From Scedosporium boydii (taxonomy: Eukaryota > Ascomycota > Sordariomycetes > Microascales > Microascaceae), in assembly GCA_002221725.1 (NCBI GenBank), contig NJFT01000067.1, positions 62,001-126,000 on the forward strand: a stretch of 64,000 nucleotides of DNA, given 5' to 3'. A program made the position numbers and the translations under genes. Below are positions 22,301-33,983 of the stretch, in pieces. Every line of letters begins with the position of its first letter. Position 1 is the stretch's first letter. The notes beneath the pieces are model-generated. The model worked only from the letters and a program-made list of their open reading frames with translations, ran no database searches and was not told the origin of the DNA.

Positions 22301-22432
22301 GACTTTGAAAATTACCCCTCTGTCCCTCAGATCAGTCACCTCGAAGAACTAGGCCGTCGATTTACTTACTCCCGCCCAATCTTTACTTCGCATCACGCCT
22401 TCCCACTCTTAGAAAACTCCAAAATAACGGCC
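19370..22432. other. intergenic, 3.1 kb, no convincing gene
   Basis: The longest ATG frame (19837-20367, 176 codons) has no motif and an uneven composition, so I do not call it. Other frames are short. The region holds TACTTCGTA copy 2 and, at its right end (22200-22430), a C/T-rich promoter for the GH16 gene. Confidence 0.5.
21756..21764 (+). repeat. TACTTCGTA motif copy 2
   Basis: Exact copy in the context GTG-TACTTCGTA-GTG, about 670 nt before the GH16 start. Confidence 0.8.
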
Positions 22433-23994
22433 ATGAACAACGACAATCCTCCAGACCAGAACCTCTACTCATCAATACCGCCCAGTACCGCTCCCGCCTC
22501 AACCCGCCCAGCCACTGCGGCGACAGACAGTCCAAACAATGACCCCTTCAACCCCAGGACCGTCCCGGGTGCCTCTTCGGAAGCCGCCTCAGCTTCAGGC
22601 CTAGGCACCAACCCCTTCGCGAGCCCAGAAGCCTCCCGGCCAACTTCTAGCCTCGGCGACTTCAGTGGCAGCGGGATTGCTGCTTTGACGGGTGTGAGTG
22701 CGGCACGGTCCGAAGAGAGGCCGCCGAGGTACTTCCACTCGAGGAGAGTAAAGAAGGGAGATGTCGAGAAGCCGTGGCTGAAGCACAAGGACCCGAAGGA
22801 GAAGTGGGTAACCATATTGCCCCTTATCGGTATCTTGGTTGGTTTGGGTATCTCTGGGTTTCTCGTCTGGGATGGGATCCGGAGCGTGGTGCAGCACAAA
22901 TACTGCGAGGTGCTTGTCGAGGACTTTTCGCAGGGACTGAGGGAGAGCATCTGGACGAAAGAGGTTGAGCTTGGTGGCTTTGGGTATGTTTTCCGGCTCC
23001 TTCACATTGGCAATATCTTCTTTGTCAAAAAGACACTAAACTGATTCAAACTTTTCACAGCAATGGTGAATTCGCCATGACCACACCCGGCGACGAAAAC
23101 GTCTTCATCCAAGACGGGCGCCTCATCATCCGCGCCACGCTCCAGGACGCCTCCCTAATCGAAAACGACAGCAAAATCGACCTCCTCAAAGACGGCACCT
23201 GCACTTCTGACGATCCCCTCCGATGCATCGCCACCACCAACACGACGGTCGGCAACGCGACGATCGTGCCCCCTGCTAAATCGGGTCGCATCAACACCAA
23301 GAAGGGCGCCAGCATCAAGTACGGTCGCGTCGAGGTCACGGCGAAATTACCGCGCGGAGACTGGCTTTGGCCTGCCATTTGGATGATGCCGGTCGAGGAT
23401 ACCTACGGGGAGTGGCCCGCGTCGGGAGAGATTGACATCATGGAGTCGCGGGGGAATAATTGGACGTATGCGCAGGGGGGCAACGATGTCATGTCGTCAG
23501 CACTTCATTGGGGCCCTGACTCGGATAACGATGGGTGGTGGCGCACGAACAACAAGCGCGGAGCGCTACACACGACGTATAGCGACGGCTTCAACACGTT
23601 CGGGTTGGAGTGGTCGCAGAAATATCTCTTCACGTATGTCAACTCGAGGCTGTTGCAGGTTACTTATACGAATTTCGCCAAGCCGTTCTGGGAGCGGGGG
23701 AATTTCCCCAACTTCAACTCCGACGGGGAGAGGATCGAGGATCCGTGGTCGGCGACAGGACGGAAGGAGGCGCCGTTCGATCAGAAGTTCTTCCTCATCT
23801 TGAACGTGGCCGTGGGTTCGCAGAACGGCTGGTTTCAGGACGCTCCCGGGAAGCCTTGGAGGGATAATTCGGACAATGCGGCGAAGGATTTCTGGACGAA
23901 GAGGAATGAGTGGCATCCCACGTGGACGCAGCCGCAGATGGAGATTTCCAAGGTGGTGATGTGGCAGCAGTGCGACGGCAACGAGGAGCTTTGA
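22433..23994 (+). CDS. membrane-anchored GH16 beta-glucanase-like protein
   Basis: Two exons, 22433-22983 and 23061-23994; the 77-nt intron (GTATGT donor) joins GGFG to NGEFAMTT. The product is 494 residues. Residues 1-120 are Ser/Pro-rich and cytosolic, followed by a hydrophobic helix at about 125-147, so this is a type II membrane protein. The GH16 domain includes GRVEVTAKLPRGDWLWPAIWMMP and the catalytic motif GEIDIMES with Glu307 (nucleophile), Asp309 and Glu312 (acid/base) all present. Family members hydrolyse or remodel beta-1,3 or mixed-linked glucans. The anchor suggests a role at the hyphal wall rather than as a freely secreted digestive enzyme; that is inference. The paired Cys (CTSDDPLRC) and several Trp match the laminarinase/GNBP-like branch. 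Confidence 0.92.
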
Positions 23995-25346
23995 GGGCGC
24001 GGGAAGCATTTGGATTTCATGTTCTTTCTTTCTACGTTTCGTGTAATAACAGGATAGACTAGGTAGGTTCAGGTTTACGTTCATATCATTCTAGATTGCT
24101 CATTAGATGGAGGTTTCTTATTCCGTTGCGAGATGGATACACAGAAGTACAAAGTAAATCAGGTGCGGATCTGCTGAGAATTGAACTGAATTGCGTGTTT
24201 ACAGACTTTCGAGCTCAGTGTTGCGCCCTTGAAGCTGGGAATGAGACGAGATCCTTGACATTTCAGCCAATATTAGAGACGTCAAGGTCCTCCCATCGAT
24301 GGGATGAGCTTCAATCCGGTGGAGAGAGCAGTCGCCGAATAGACAGCTCACAGCTCACCGGGCGCAAGTGATCAATCAATTCCATCAATCCCACCGCACC
24401 CACGGAGTCGGAACTTGCCTATCTCGAGAACTTCATGATGCACGCAGCCGTGTCGCTGGAAGCATACATGAGTCGACTGCACGAGCTCAGCTCAATGGTA
24501 TGCAGCAGACAACAGAACACTCGTCTCCATTTGCTCCGAAAGATGCCATGCATTATCTGGGCGCATTTGCATTCATTCTGGGTCTCCAGTGCTGGCATCC
24601 AACATCAGAACGTGCCAATGCCAAGCAGCATTGAGAGTTATTCTCCCCAAAGTTCCGCACAATAAGCCAAGGCATGGCCAAGCAATCAATATTTCCCAGA
24701 AGAAAAGAAAACAATAAAATAAAAATAGCTCGGGCGAGTTACCGAATCCCCCCGTCGCCATTGCCAGGGCTCTACCAGGGCTTCGCAGCACCGTTTCGAG
24801 CAATAATTGATCTGTGCTGTTCCAAGTTGGACCAATTCAGACTGAAAGGAGATGCAGAGATCAATTGATGCAACGCAAGGGTACGGCATGGCCTGGGCCT
24901 GGGCCTGGTGGCCCTGGTCTGTTCCGTTTTGATTCCAGCTGCTTTGGTTCTTCGTATTATCCTTTGCCCAGAGCAAGGACACCGCCTGCAGATGTTCTCC
25001 TGCCACCCATACAACACCAAGACTGATCCAATACCTCGTACTTTACACTACTTTTAGTCGTCGAATGCACAGCCTGGCGGGCTGAGTTGGCAAGTTCGCA
25101 AAATTTCTGGTGGCGTCGAACTGGCACATCTTGGTCCGCGCTACTGCAGCTTCTCGCTTTTCCAAGACCTGAAATGTGGAGTTCACAGAAGAGATTTTTA
25201 TGTGACGGACTTCGGAGAGATGGCATACCGACGATGGATGAGGATGCTTTGGAACAAACGGAACATGAAAGCTGCCAACGTTTTGACTGAGCATGTTCTG
25301 GAGATGTGCTGCAGGAGATGCCCAGACATGTGCCCACCGAGTGAAA

Positions 25347-25355
25347 TACGAAGTA
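25347..25355 (-). repeat. TACTTCGTA motif copy 3
   Basis: Reads TACGAAGTA on the plus strand, followed 13 nt later by a one-mismatch copy (TACGAAGTG at 25369-25377). Confidence 0.75.
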
Positions 25356-26604
25356 GGTATCTGCTATCTACGAAGTGCTCAGGAATGCCTCGGTAAACAT
25401 GCCTCTGCGCGCATCTTGGCAGGGCAAGTCACCTCTTTACTCCTGAGCTTGGACTAATATTGTGAAACCTGTCCCAAGCTCCAGGTCAGGCTGCCTACAT
25501 CAGGGCTCTTCGTCTCCATCTTGGCCTGGCCTCACCACCTCTTCATTGACTCTTCTCTCCACTTCATTTCCTCCAAACGTCATCCCGTCGTTGTATTGTT
25601 TTCTAGTGTTGAGGACCCCTGCCCCCTTGCAGCTCGCAGCTAAACTCTTCTTGGTAAAGTATGTCTTACGAGGAGGCTTTAACCCGAGTGGACCACGCGG
25701 AAAGTTCGACGGGGTGGCGGTCTCTCTCTTTTCACGACATCTTAATCCGCGGAGAACGTCGAAAGGGCAGGCAAAGCACAGGATCCGTTTTCCGTTTTAT
25801 CTTTCATTCATTTCATATCATATTTTCACAATTTCTCAAACCGCTCACGGTTCATGGCCATGCGTCGTCATAACCTGTGTGATTGCGCAACTTCATGACT
25901 TGTATTGCTGCACCTGGGTTGCACTGGCCATTTGTGGCGTCTATTCCAGGCCCGCAATGGACTCTCTTGGCCTTTCTGTAATACGAGGATCGAAAATCGG
26001 CTGCCTGTACCTGTGTAGTCCATGGCCCATGGCCCATGGTCCCTCTCAGGTGGGTGGTTGGAAGGTGTTGATAGCGTCCCCGGCCAATCAACTTCCCATG
26101 CTTCTTTGTCTGCAAACGCCTAGAAATTCTTGGACCGGACTGGGATTTTGAACAAACGCTGCCCAGGGCCTCTTTCCAAGACCTATCCTCGTCACTACAT
26201 ACCTCAAAAGAGACCCGCTGTCCCACTACCGTAGAAGCCCTGGGCAAGGCCAAGGAATATCCAGCTGAGGATGGATGTGCTTGGCCTGGCCAGGCAAGCC
26301 ACGTCGCTGCGTTGAGATGCCAGCAATGTCCGTTTGGGCCTGATGCCCCGGTCTTCACGTACAGCAGCACGCACACTGCATTGCTTGTCGATATTGCCTA
26401 TCTTGATAGCATTATCGCTTGATACTGATGCCGGCGTCCGTCTTCCCGGCAACGCCACAGAATGGGTATACTTTCTATGTTGAGGCATATCATGATGCCT
26501 CCCAGAAAAGCCATCGTTTGATTTGGATCCCAGGCGCATGGGCAGAAAATGACAGAAAAAGAAAAGAGTGAACGAAAAGGCCACCTCGCGTCCGAAGTGG
26601 AATG

Positions 26605-26680
26605 TACGAAGTATTTGGGTTTCTTCCAGCCATATCCTCGTGTCATGTCGACCGGCCTGAATGCCGCATTCTACTTCGTA
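26605..26680. repeat. inverted pair of TACTTCGTA motifs (copies 4 and 5)
   Basis: TACGAAGTA at 26605-26613 and TACTTCGTA at 26672-26680 stand in opposite orientation 58 nt apart, about 730 nt before the GT2 start. The pair could form a 9-bp stem with a long loop. Confidence 0.75.
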
Positions 26681-27411
26681 GGCTTGCGCATGTAGTAGCG
26701 TATTGGTATTGGAATTCCGCTCGGTTTACCCACCAGCCCATCTCGTCTCTCATCACACTTTTTAACCCGCCTTGAGGGCTTGCTCTTCCTCTTTCGTACT
26801 ATTTCCCTATACTGCCCCCGGCCCTGTTCAATGCCTTCGGTTCCTCTTGCATGATTCCCAACGAGGACCGGTTCTGGTGCTTCATGCCCTTGTTTCCGAG
26901 TCCCTTGGCCAGCTTCAGCCCGACATCGCCATAGAGTCTGCTTCGGGTGCCTCACCGGGACGGCGTTTCACTTTCTTCGTTTACACAAAGGTACGGTTCA
27001 CTGGGTCTTCCAGGCCGTGCGTTGTCTCTCTATTCTTCGTCCTAGAGGCGGCGAGGAGCGAGTATTCTCATAATTTCACCCACCCTCAGATGTAAATTAC
27101 ACCCCACCCCCATTTCTTTACATTCCCTTTGCTTCTTTTGGTGATAGCTTCGATCTCCAGTGCATCTGCAAGTACAAATTCATTTAACATCCCACCTTGA
27201 AGATCATTGCCCTCTTTTACCTATTCTCTCGGGACTCGGCTGGCCAGAAGATCATTTCAGAATCGAGAAAGTGATCGGTGGCGGCCCCTGAGCCGCATCA
27301 AGGGGAGATCTTCCTCGCTAATCGCATCTATAGCTATTTCTTTCTTTGTCGACTGGTTCTTGCGTGGAAACAACCCCGCGCTCGAACCTTCATCCATTCC
27401 AGCCAGCCATC

Positions 27412-30400
27412 ATGGGTATCAAAAGTTACTTCAAGGCCGAAAAGCCCAAGCCAACAAAGGGGAAGGCGACACAACCCGAAACGATTGAAGAGAAAACAGG
27501 CGTTCCCAGCGCTGCCATCCCCCCATCCAATGGCCCAGAGCTTCTTCGCCCCAGGGCTTCCACCCAGAGAAACAGCTATCGGGCCCCCTCAATATCAGAC
27601 AGGTCTTCCCGGTCGGCGGCCGGAAGCTCGCTCATGCTCGAGGACATCCGGCACGAGGTGATGGTGAACTACCTCTTCCAGCAGCAATGTTCGAATCTCT
27701 GGGTTGGCGACGGATCTGGAGAGACGGAGGGTGTTCTGCTGAGGAAGTCGAGGGGCCAGTACATGGCGTGTCCTCCTGAATTGGGTATCTCTAAGCTCGC
27801 CAATTCTTGCGCTGCGTTGAATGTCCATGTAAGTGTCGAAGCCCGGGCATCGAGCTGCTTTTCATTTTGTCAAGATAATAAACAACGGAGAAAAGGATCG
27901 AAAATACTAAAGGATAAACTCTTTCTAGTGCGCTATGACGGTCAACTCAAGAGTCATCAAGACCTTCCTCCAATGGGCTCCCGACGCCGTCGACGTCCCC
28001 CTCGCCAACGGCCTCCGCATCCAAATCCTCCCCACAATCGAAGACCTCCCCCGCGCCCGCAAGAACCAATTCGCCGCCTTCGTCGCCTCCGAAGGCATCC
28101 TCGTAGTCTGGGACGACGACGCGTTGCACGTAGCGGAACGCGCCCAGCTCATCGAGTCGGAGCTCATGGACCTCGTCTTGAAGGTCGGCGAGGAGGGTGA
28201 CGAGGTGGATGAGAAGAAGGCTGCGGAGGCCGTGATTCGGTATGCGGTCGATGAGGAGAGTGGGATGGAGAAGAGACCTGTGCATTTGATTAATGCGGTG
28301 CTCGTGAGTTTGGCGTTGGTGATTGTTCTTGTGTCGCTGGGGGCGGGATGGAGGCAGTTGGCCATCGAGATCAGGGTGGACGGGAATTTCATACGGCTGG
28401 CTCTCGTGGCTCTCGGACCGGTTCAGGTTTTCTTCACGCTCTTCTTCGCGCAGGTTATCGTGGGTTGCATCATGCAGATCTTTGGTCCCATTCGACAGCT
28501 CACGACCAACTCCAAGTTTTACTCGGCGACGCCTCCCAGACGATTACAGAGCACGATCTTACCCCACGTTACCGTGCAATGCCCCGTCTACAAGGAGGGT
28601 CTGAATGGAGTCATTGCGCCGACGGTCAAGTCTATCAAGCAGGCCATGTCGACGTATGAACTTCAGGGAGGATCGGCGAACATGTTTATCAACGATGATG
28701 GTCTGCAGCTTCTTTCTGAGGAAGAGCGTCAGGCTCGAATCGACTTTTACGCGGACCATAGCATTGGATGGGTGGCGCGGCCGAAACATGGCGAGGATGG
28801 GTTCCTTCGACGTGGAAAGTGTAAGTCAAGTTTCGACTTCCTGTTTGCATGAGGCCATCTTCAGTCTAGCCGTAACCCAGCCCGGCGAATGATTTTTGAT
28901 ATAATAATACTGACAATAATCAAAACCAAACAGTCAAGAAAGCTTCGAATATGAATTTCGCACTCATGATCTCCTGCAAGGTCGAAGAGAAGCTCGCGGA
29001 AGTTCACCGTCCCGCCGACTGGAGCCAGCACGACGAGGCTCTAGCTTACGAACAAGCCCTCAAAGGCGTCCTTGAAGAGGACGGACGCGCCTGGGCTGAC
29101 GGCAACATCCGTGTCGGAGACTACATTCTCATCAGTAAGCCTTTCCCTCCGTCTGCTCTTCTCCCCTTTCCAACCCCTGATCTGAGGAAACGGCTGCTAA
29201 CCCGCCCACCAGTCGACTCCGACACCCGCGTTCCCGCCGACTGCCTCCTCGATGCCGTCTCCGAAATGGAACAATCCCCCGACGTGGGCATAATGCAATT
29301 CTCCTCCGGCGTGATGCAAGTAGTACACACCTACTTCGAAAACGGCATCACCTTCTTCACGAACCTCATCTACACGGCCATCCGCTACACCGTCTCCAAC
29401 GGCGACGTGGCGCCCTTCGTCGGCCACAACGCCATCCTCCGCTGGAGCGCCATCCAGCAGGTCGGCTACGTCGACGAGGACGGCTACGAGAAGTTCTGGT
29501 CGGAGTCACACGTGTCCGAGGACTTTGACATGTCCCTCCGGCTGCAGTGTAACGGGTATATTATCCGTCTGGCGGCTTGGGCGGGGGATGGGTTCAAGGA
29601 GGGTGTGTCGTTGACGGTGTATGACGAGCTGGCGCGGTGGGAAAAGTATGCTTATGGCTGTAATGAGTTGCTTTTCCATCCGATCCGGACGTGGCTTTGG
29701 CGCGGGCCGTTTACTCCTCTGTTCCGAAGGTTCCTGTTCAGCAACATCCGGTTCACGTCGAAGCTTACCGTCGTTTCGTATATCGGGACCTACTACGCCA
29801 TCGGATCGGCGTGGATCCTTACGGCTCTCAACTATTTCCTGATTGGGTTCTTCAAGGGAATGCTCAGCAAGTTCTGTAAGTTGTTATTGTGCATTGCCTT
29901 CCCGGCGAAGAAACTAGATGTCAAGGTCATGTTTCACACTAACCGCAACCACCCCTTAGATCTCCCTTCGTTCGAGGTATGGTTCAGCTTAGTCGTCATC
30001 TTCTCCGGCCTCGGAAACGTCGCGCTCGCCGTGATGCGTTACAGGGCAGGCGAGAACACCCTCATCGGCTCCCTCATCGAAAACTTCAAGTGGCTCCCCA
30101 TGCTGGTCATCTTCCTCGGCGGATTGAGTCTCCATCTCAGCCAGGCCTTGCTCGCGCACATGTTTGAGATTGACATGACATGGGGAGCCACGGCGAAGGA
30201 ATTGGATCAGTCCAACTTTTTCCTCGAGGTGCCCAAGGTCTTGAAGAAGGTAAGAAATGAACCACCTCTCTTTAAGCCACGCCTGCACTTGCAGTGCTAA
30301 CTCCCTGTGCCCAGTTCAAATACTCGATGCTCTTCTACCTCTCCTTTGTCGCCGTGATGCCCATCATGGCACTTGCTCCGTTTATCCCCCACGACTGGCG

Positions 30401-30503
30401 CATCACAGACTTTGTGGCAATTCTCCCGCAAGCCTCGATAACTGTCTCGAGCTTGTTGCTCCCTATCGCTCTCAATCCAGCTCTTATGACTTTCTCCTTC
30501 TAG
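27412..30503 (+). CDS. integral membrane glycosyltransferase family 2
   Basis: Six exons: 27412-27828, 27929-28820, 28934-29134, 29213-29875, 29960-30249, 30315-30503; all introns GT-AG, 65-113 nt; 883 residues. Two membrane spans (VLVSLALVIVLVSLGAGW; LALVALGPVQVFFTLFF) precede the catalytic part, which has CPVYKEGL, FKKASNMNFAL, the metal-binding DSD at 505-507 and ED at 606-607 in SEDFDMSLRL. At 642-646, where chitin, cellulose and hyaluronan synthases have QxxRW, it reads ELARW. Several membrane spans follow. It is therefore a processive-type GT2 that probably makes or exports a surface polysaccharide from a nucleotide sugar; the product cannot be named. It lacks the QRRRW of chitin synthases. 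Introns 3 (78 nt) and 4 (84 nt) are multiples of three without stops. Confidence 0.88.
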
Positions 30504-33322
30504 TCGACATGAGGACCGGAATTTCCAATATCTTTATTTAGTAGAGGGGCGCCTCTCGCGGGATGAGTTGCTGTGTACACTACCTACACTACCTCCCGCC
30601 CTTCGGCGTGGTGGACTGGCGTTTGGTTTAGATATGATAGGCGTTTGTTTTTCTTTTCTTTTCTGTTTAATTTTTCTCGGTTTTCTTCTCTACGACCCCA
30701 ATAGAACAATCGAGAATGATAGACTTGTAGCTAGTTAGATTAAGGGGTCCCTTGAGGTTCTCGACATGGTATTTCTATTTCCTTGCAATGATGGAAAGGG
30801 AGCGGGTAATTCGCGAATACATCCAAGACACCCAAGATTGAAAGACTGTCTCTGTGAAGGGGCGGGTCCCAAGATACCAACCGACCACCTTCTTGCGACA
30901 GATGCAACAGTATGCGGCAGGCTGGTATGTGGAACCATAGATGCGCTCATCACCAGGCTCGCTCCACATTCTGCCCGATGTTATTACTGGGAGATTCGAA
31001 TACCTCGGCTGTCCTTGAAAATGAAGAAACGAGGGAATTTCCATTGCAAGGTAAACTAGTCATCAAAGTAGCGTTGCGACAATGGCGGTGGTGGTCGTGA
31101 TGATCGTGGTGATTCAAGAATGAAGATGGCCGAGGCTGTTTGCTGCCTAAAATCCGAGCCGCCAACCTCAAGTTCAAGGAACACTTGACCCATTCGGAAA
31201 TTCCCATCCCAGTCCCGTTCCACAGTTGGACCCCTGAAAAGGATCCTCAAAACCAACGTCATCATAAGCTGTGGATACGATGGGATTCAATGTGACGCTG
31301 CCTAACTTTAATTTATCGGCCAACACTGCGCCCCCCAATTCTTACCAACATCAAGCATGAGAGTCGCCGAACCCCGAACCGAATACGGGGCCGCTGCCTA
31401 AGATCTTCGCGTAGAACTGACGACATTCGTGGGAAAGGGGACTATTGTTTCTTGCCAAGAGGTTACTTTTCAGAAATGGTGATCGTGGATCTGGACGATC
31501 TGGACTTGATGCCTCCAGTGACAAGGCAATGGGCTTCAATTGGCCTGGCCTCAATTAAGCATCGGAACAAGTCCACCGTTATCCATAAACCCTATCGGGC
31601 AAGCACAGTGACAGTGATTTCCGGTAGCCGGAATGCTCCACAAAAAACTCGGGGGAAATCATCCGGCGGTGCGCCGGTCTCTCCGGGACCACCATCTCGG
31701 CCTCCTCCCCTCCCCAAGCCTCGAGTCCATAATCATGAATCACAATGATATCCCCCCCCCCCGCCTCTAGGCAATTCCGGTCAAGCCGCGCAAGCACTTA
31801 ACCGCGCCGCATCTCAAACCTGGATGCCACCCCGGACAATGTAACGTCCCAAGCGGCTGTGTTCATGTCTTTCGCGCTTCTCTCCCGTGCCGCCTCTCCC
31901 GACAATAGGTTACAACTAGCTGATGACTCACGGTTGCCCTCCTCCTTGGCCTTCCGAGATTGCGTGCCACACTCGAAGCCCGACGGCGAAGGGAGTGAAG
32001 TTTCCAGCTTTCCGTGTTTGTGAGCCGCCTCATGCTCCCCCGGTAGCTGATCCCCATTCCACCCGAGCCGTGTACGGGCGACGCATGGGAAGTCGACTTC
32101 TCTCATCTGCTATTACTCCTAGGCTTCCAATATACCTTTCACTTCTCTTTCGAGTCAAAGCCATCCCTCCCCTTATCCTCTTGCACACTCTATCCCACAC
32201 GTCGTCAAGCCTCACTTACACCCCCCTTCTTTACTCCGGACATTTTCCCCATCTCGTTCCTATCCGCACCTCCTCCACGCTCATCACAGCCGCCCTTGAC
32301 GCCCGTTCTAGCGTTACACCGTCTTCACGCCTCCGACTTCCCTTTTCTCCCTTTCCCGTCACACCCCCGACTTTCGTAACTCCTCCAATCCCCTTTTCGT
32401 CCTACCGCGCCGTAGACCGACTATCACCCCTCATCCCGCGATCCAAGCGTACATCATTACCGCACTTCATGCTCTTCTTCTCGGGAGAGGCTTCTCGAAT
32501 CTTGTCGCCTAGATGAGGTCGCCAACCGTTCTCCGGCCTAGAACTCGTCCCGGCAGTCTTCTTCGTACTGACGTGCCCATGGGACTTCATCTTACCCTCG
32601 CGCTTTCGGTCTGTTTTGTAGCCTCTTCGCCGAGAACATGAGTCAAGTTGGAGTCGTACTGGATAATCTCCCATACAGTCTGCGCCGCAATATACATCCC
32701 AGATATGTCCTAGAATCCGGAGCACGTGTGTCCAAAATTAGGTTGAAATTCCGAAAAAGGGCTAAGATTGAAAAAGAAACATCTATTGGTCGCACACGTC
32801 TATCTATTGTTGGACCAGTGGCGGGTGTGAGCCGCAAGCTGTGTCCAAATCGATACATGGGTAATACTCCATGTCGCTTGCCCAGCTTGAATCTATGCTT
32901 GGGGGGAAACAAGAAAAAAAGAAAAGGTCTAAAAATCGTGAAAAAGTAAGAGGAGCCTTAGAACCTACAGGCCACGCCGGGAACTCGAAGGCCAAGAAGG
33001 GAATGAGGAAAAAGAGAGACAAACACACATAAAAATAAAAGCCAAACGATTGAAACCCTTAAAAGGGAGAGGGCATAAAAGCCAAAGAAACTCCCAACTC
33101 AACCAGCAGTCAAAAAGAAAATGAGGAACTATGAGCCTTGCGGCCCGCCACGCGTAGGCCGAACCAGCATATTTCCACCCGCAATCCGAACCTCAACCAC
33201 GAGTAAATCTAATGGTCCAAAGAAAAACAACGAGAATCCTCCGGGTTGCACCTTTTAGAGCTCTTCTTTTCCGCTTCGGTTCGAAAGGAGTCCCTTGGGC
33301 CCTTTTTAGGCTATCCCCGTCC
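30504..33322. other. intergenic, first part of a gene-poor 7-kb region
   Basis: Presumed 3' UTR of the GT2 gene, then no recognised gene. A 197-codon ATG frame (31923-32516) lies in a strongly C/T-biased stretch and looks like promoter-type sequence, not protein. A 103-codon frame at 32638-32949 also lacks support. Confidence 0.45.
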
Positions 33323-33983
33323 CTATTGTGTCCGGTACTCGTACATCACTAACACACAGCTAAGTCTCACTGTGACGGACGTCAGCCGGCATGCCTTGTA
33401 GCCCACGTCTATGCTAGACACTCCATTCGCACGGGCTAGCTCACATGGGGGAGCCCACGCCAACTTGCCATAGGGTACTATGCTGGAAAGACGTACCATT
33501 GACTAATGAGATGACCAGCGAAAAACGGTCAGGCAAGTCCTAGTGTTCATAGGACGGACCACCGTATAAGTCCTTGCCGCATACTTACATGCGGCGAGGA
33601 GATGGAGGCGGCGTAGGCGTGTTGGGTGGGGGTCGGGGCCCCAAAGGACCAGGACGTGGTCGTGGAGGGGGAGTGGGAGGGCTAAACGGGATAGGCATCT
33701 GGGGCTCTGAACCCGATGGGTCGTGTCTCCAGTTCTCCAAGGGGCGCGTATGACGGGAACCCTTGGGCGAGATGTACGCGTGGCACAGAGGGGCTCCGTG
33801 GTGGAGTCGACCTCTTCTAGCGCCGTGGTGAAACGAGACAGAAGCTTTGTCCGACTTGAACTTGATTCGGGACGACTCAGATAGAGGCAGTCGAATGTCT
33901 CCGAATGTCTTCCGCGTCTGTGGGGATGATGTCCTAGGAAGACCTTGAGGGTGGTCCATCGTCGACGATTTATATATCTCCAT
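33323..33983 (-). CDS. possible small Pro-rich protein gene
   Basis: A frame of 131 codons from ATG 33983 (a second ATG lies at 33959) ends at a perfect donor, GTAAGT, at 33588. Joining to an acceptor at 33484-33483 (TTTCCAG) keeps the frame open for 53 more codons, to 33323: 184 residues in all, intron 106 nt. The first exon has coding-like composition (RLPLSESSRIKFKSDKASV, SPKGSRHTRP) and a run of PTPPPRPRPGPLGPRPPP. No family is recognised. An alternative acceptor (CATTAG) would end the protein after nine codons. TATATAA close to the ATG is too near to be its TATA box if 33959 is the start. Confidence 0.33.

Larger units (their letters stand above)
23995..27411. other. intergenic, 3.4 kb, long promoter of the GT2 gene
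   Basis: No gene seen. A 229-codon frame at 25462-26151 begins only with GTG and lacks protein features. Short tandem repeats occur at about 24892-24918 (CTGGGC units) and 26020-26040 (CATGGCC units). Three TACGAAGTA copies lie here. The last 400 nt are pyrimidine-rich. Confidence 0.5.

Noticed and set aside
25462..26151. 229-codon plus-strand ORF
   Set aside because: Begins with GTG, has no motif, includes CATGGCC repeats and lies in the long GT2 upstream region.
31923..32516. 197-codon plus-strand ORF with ATG
   Set aside because: Translation is Ser/Pro/Leu-rich only because the DNA is C/T-rich; it looks like promoter sequence.
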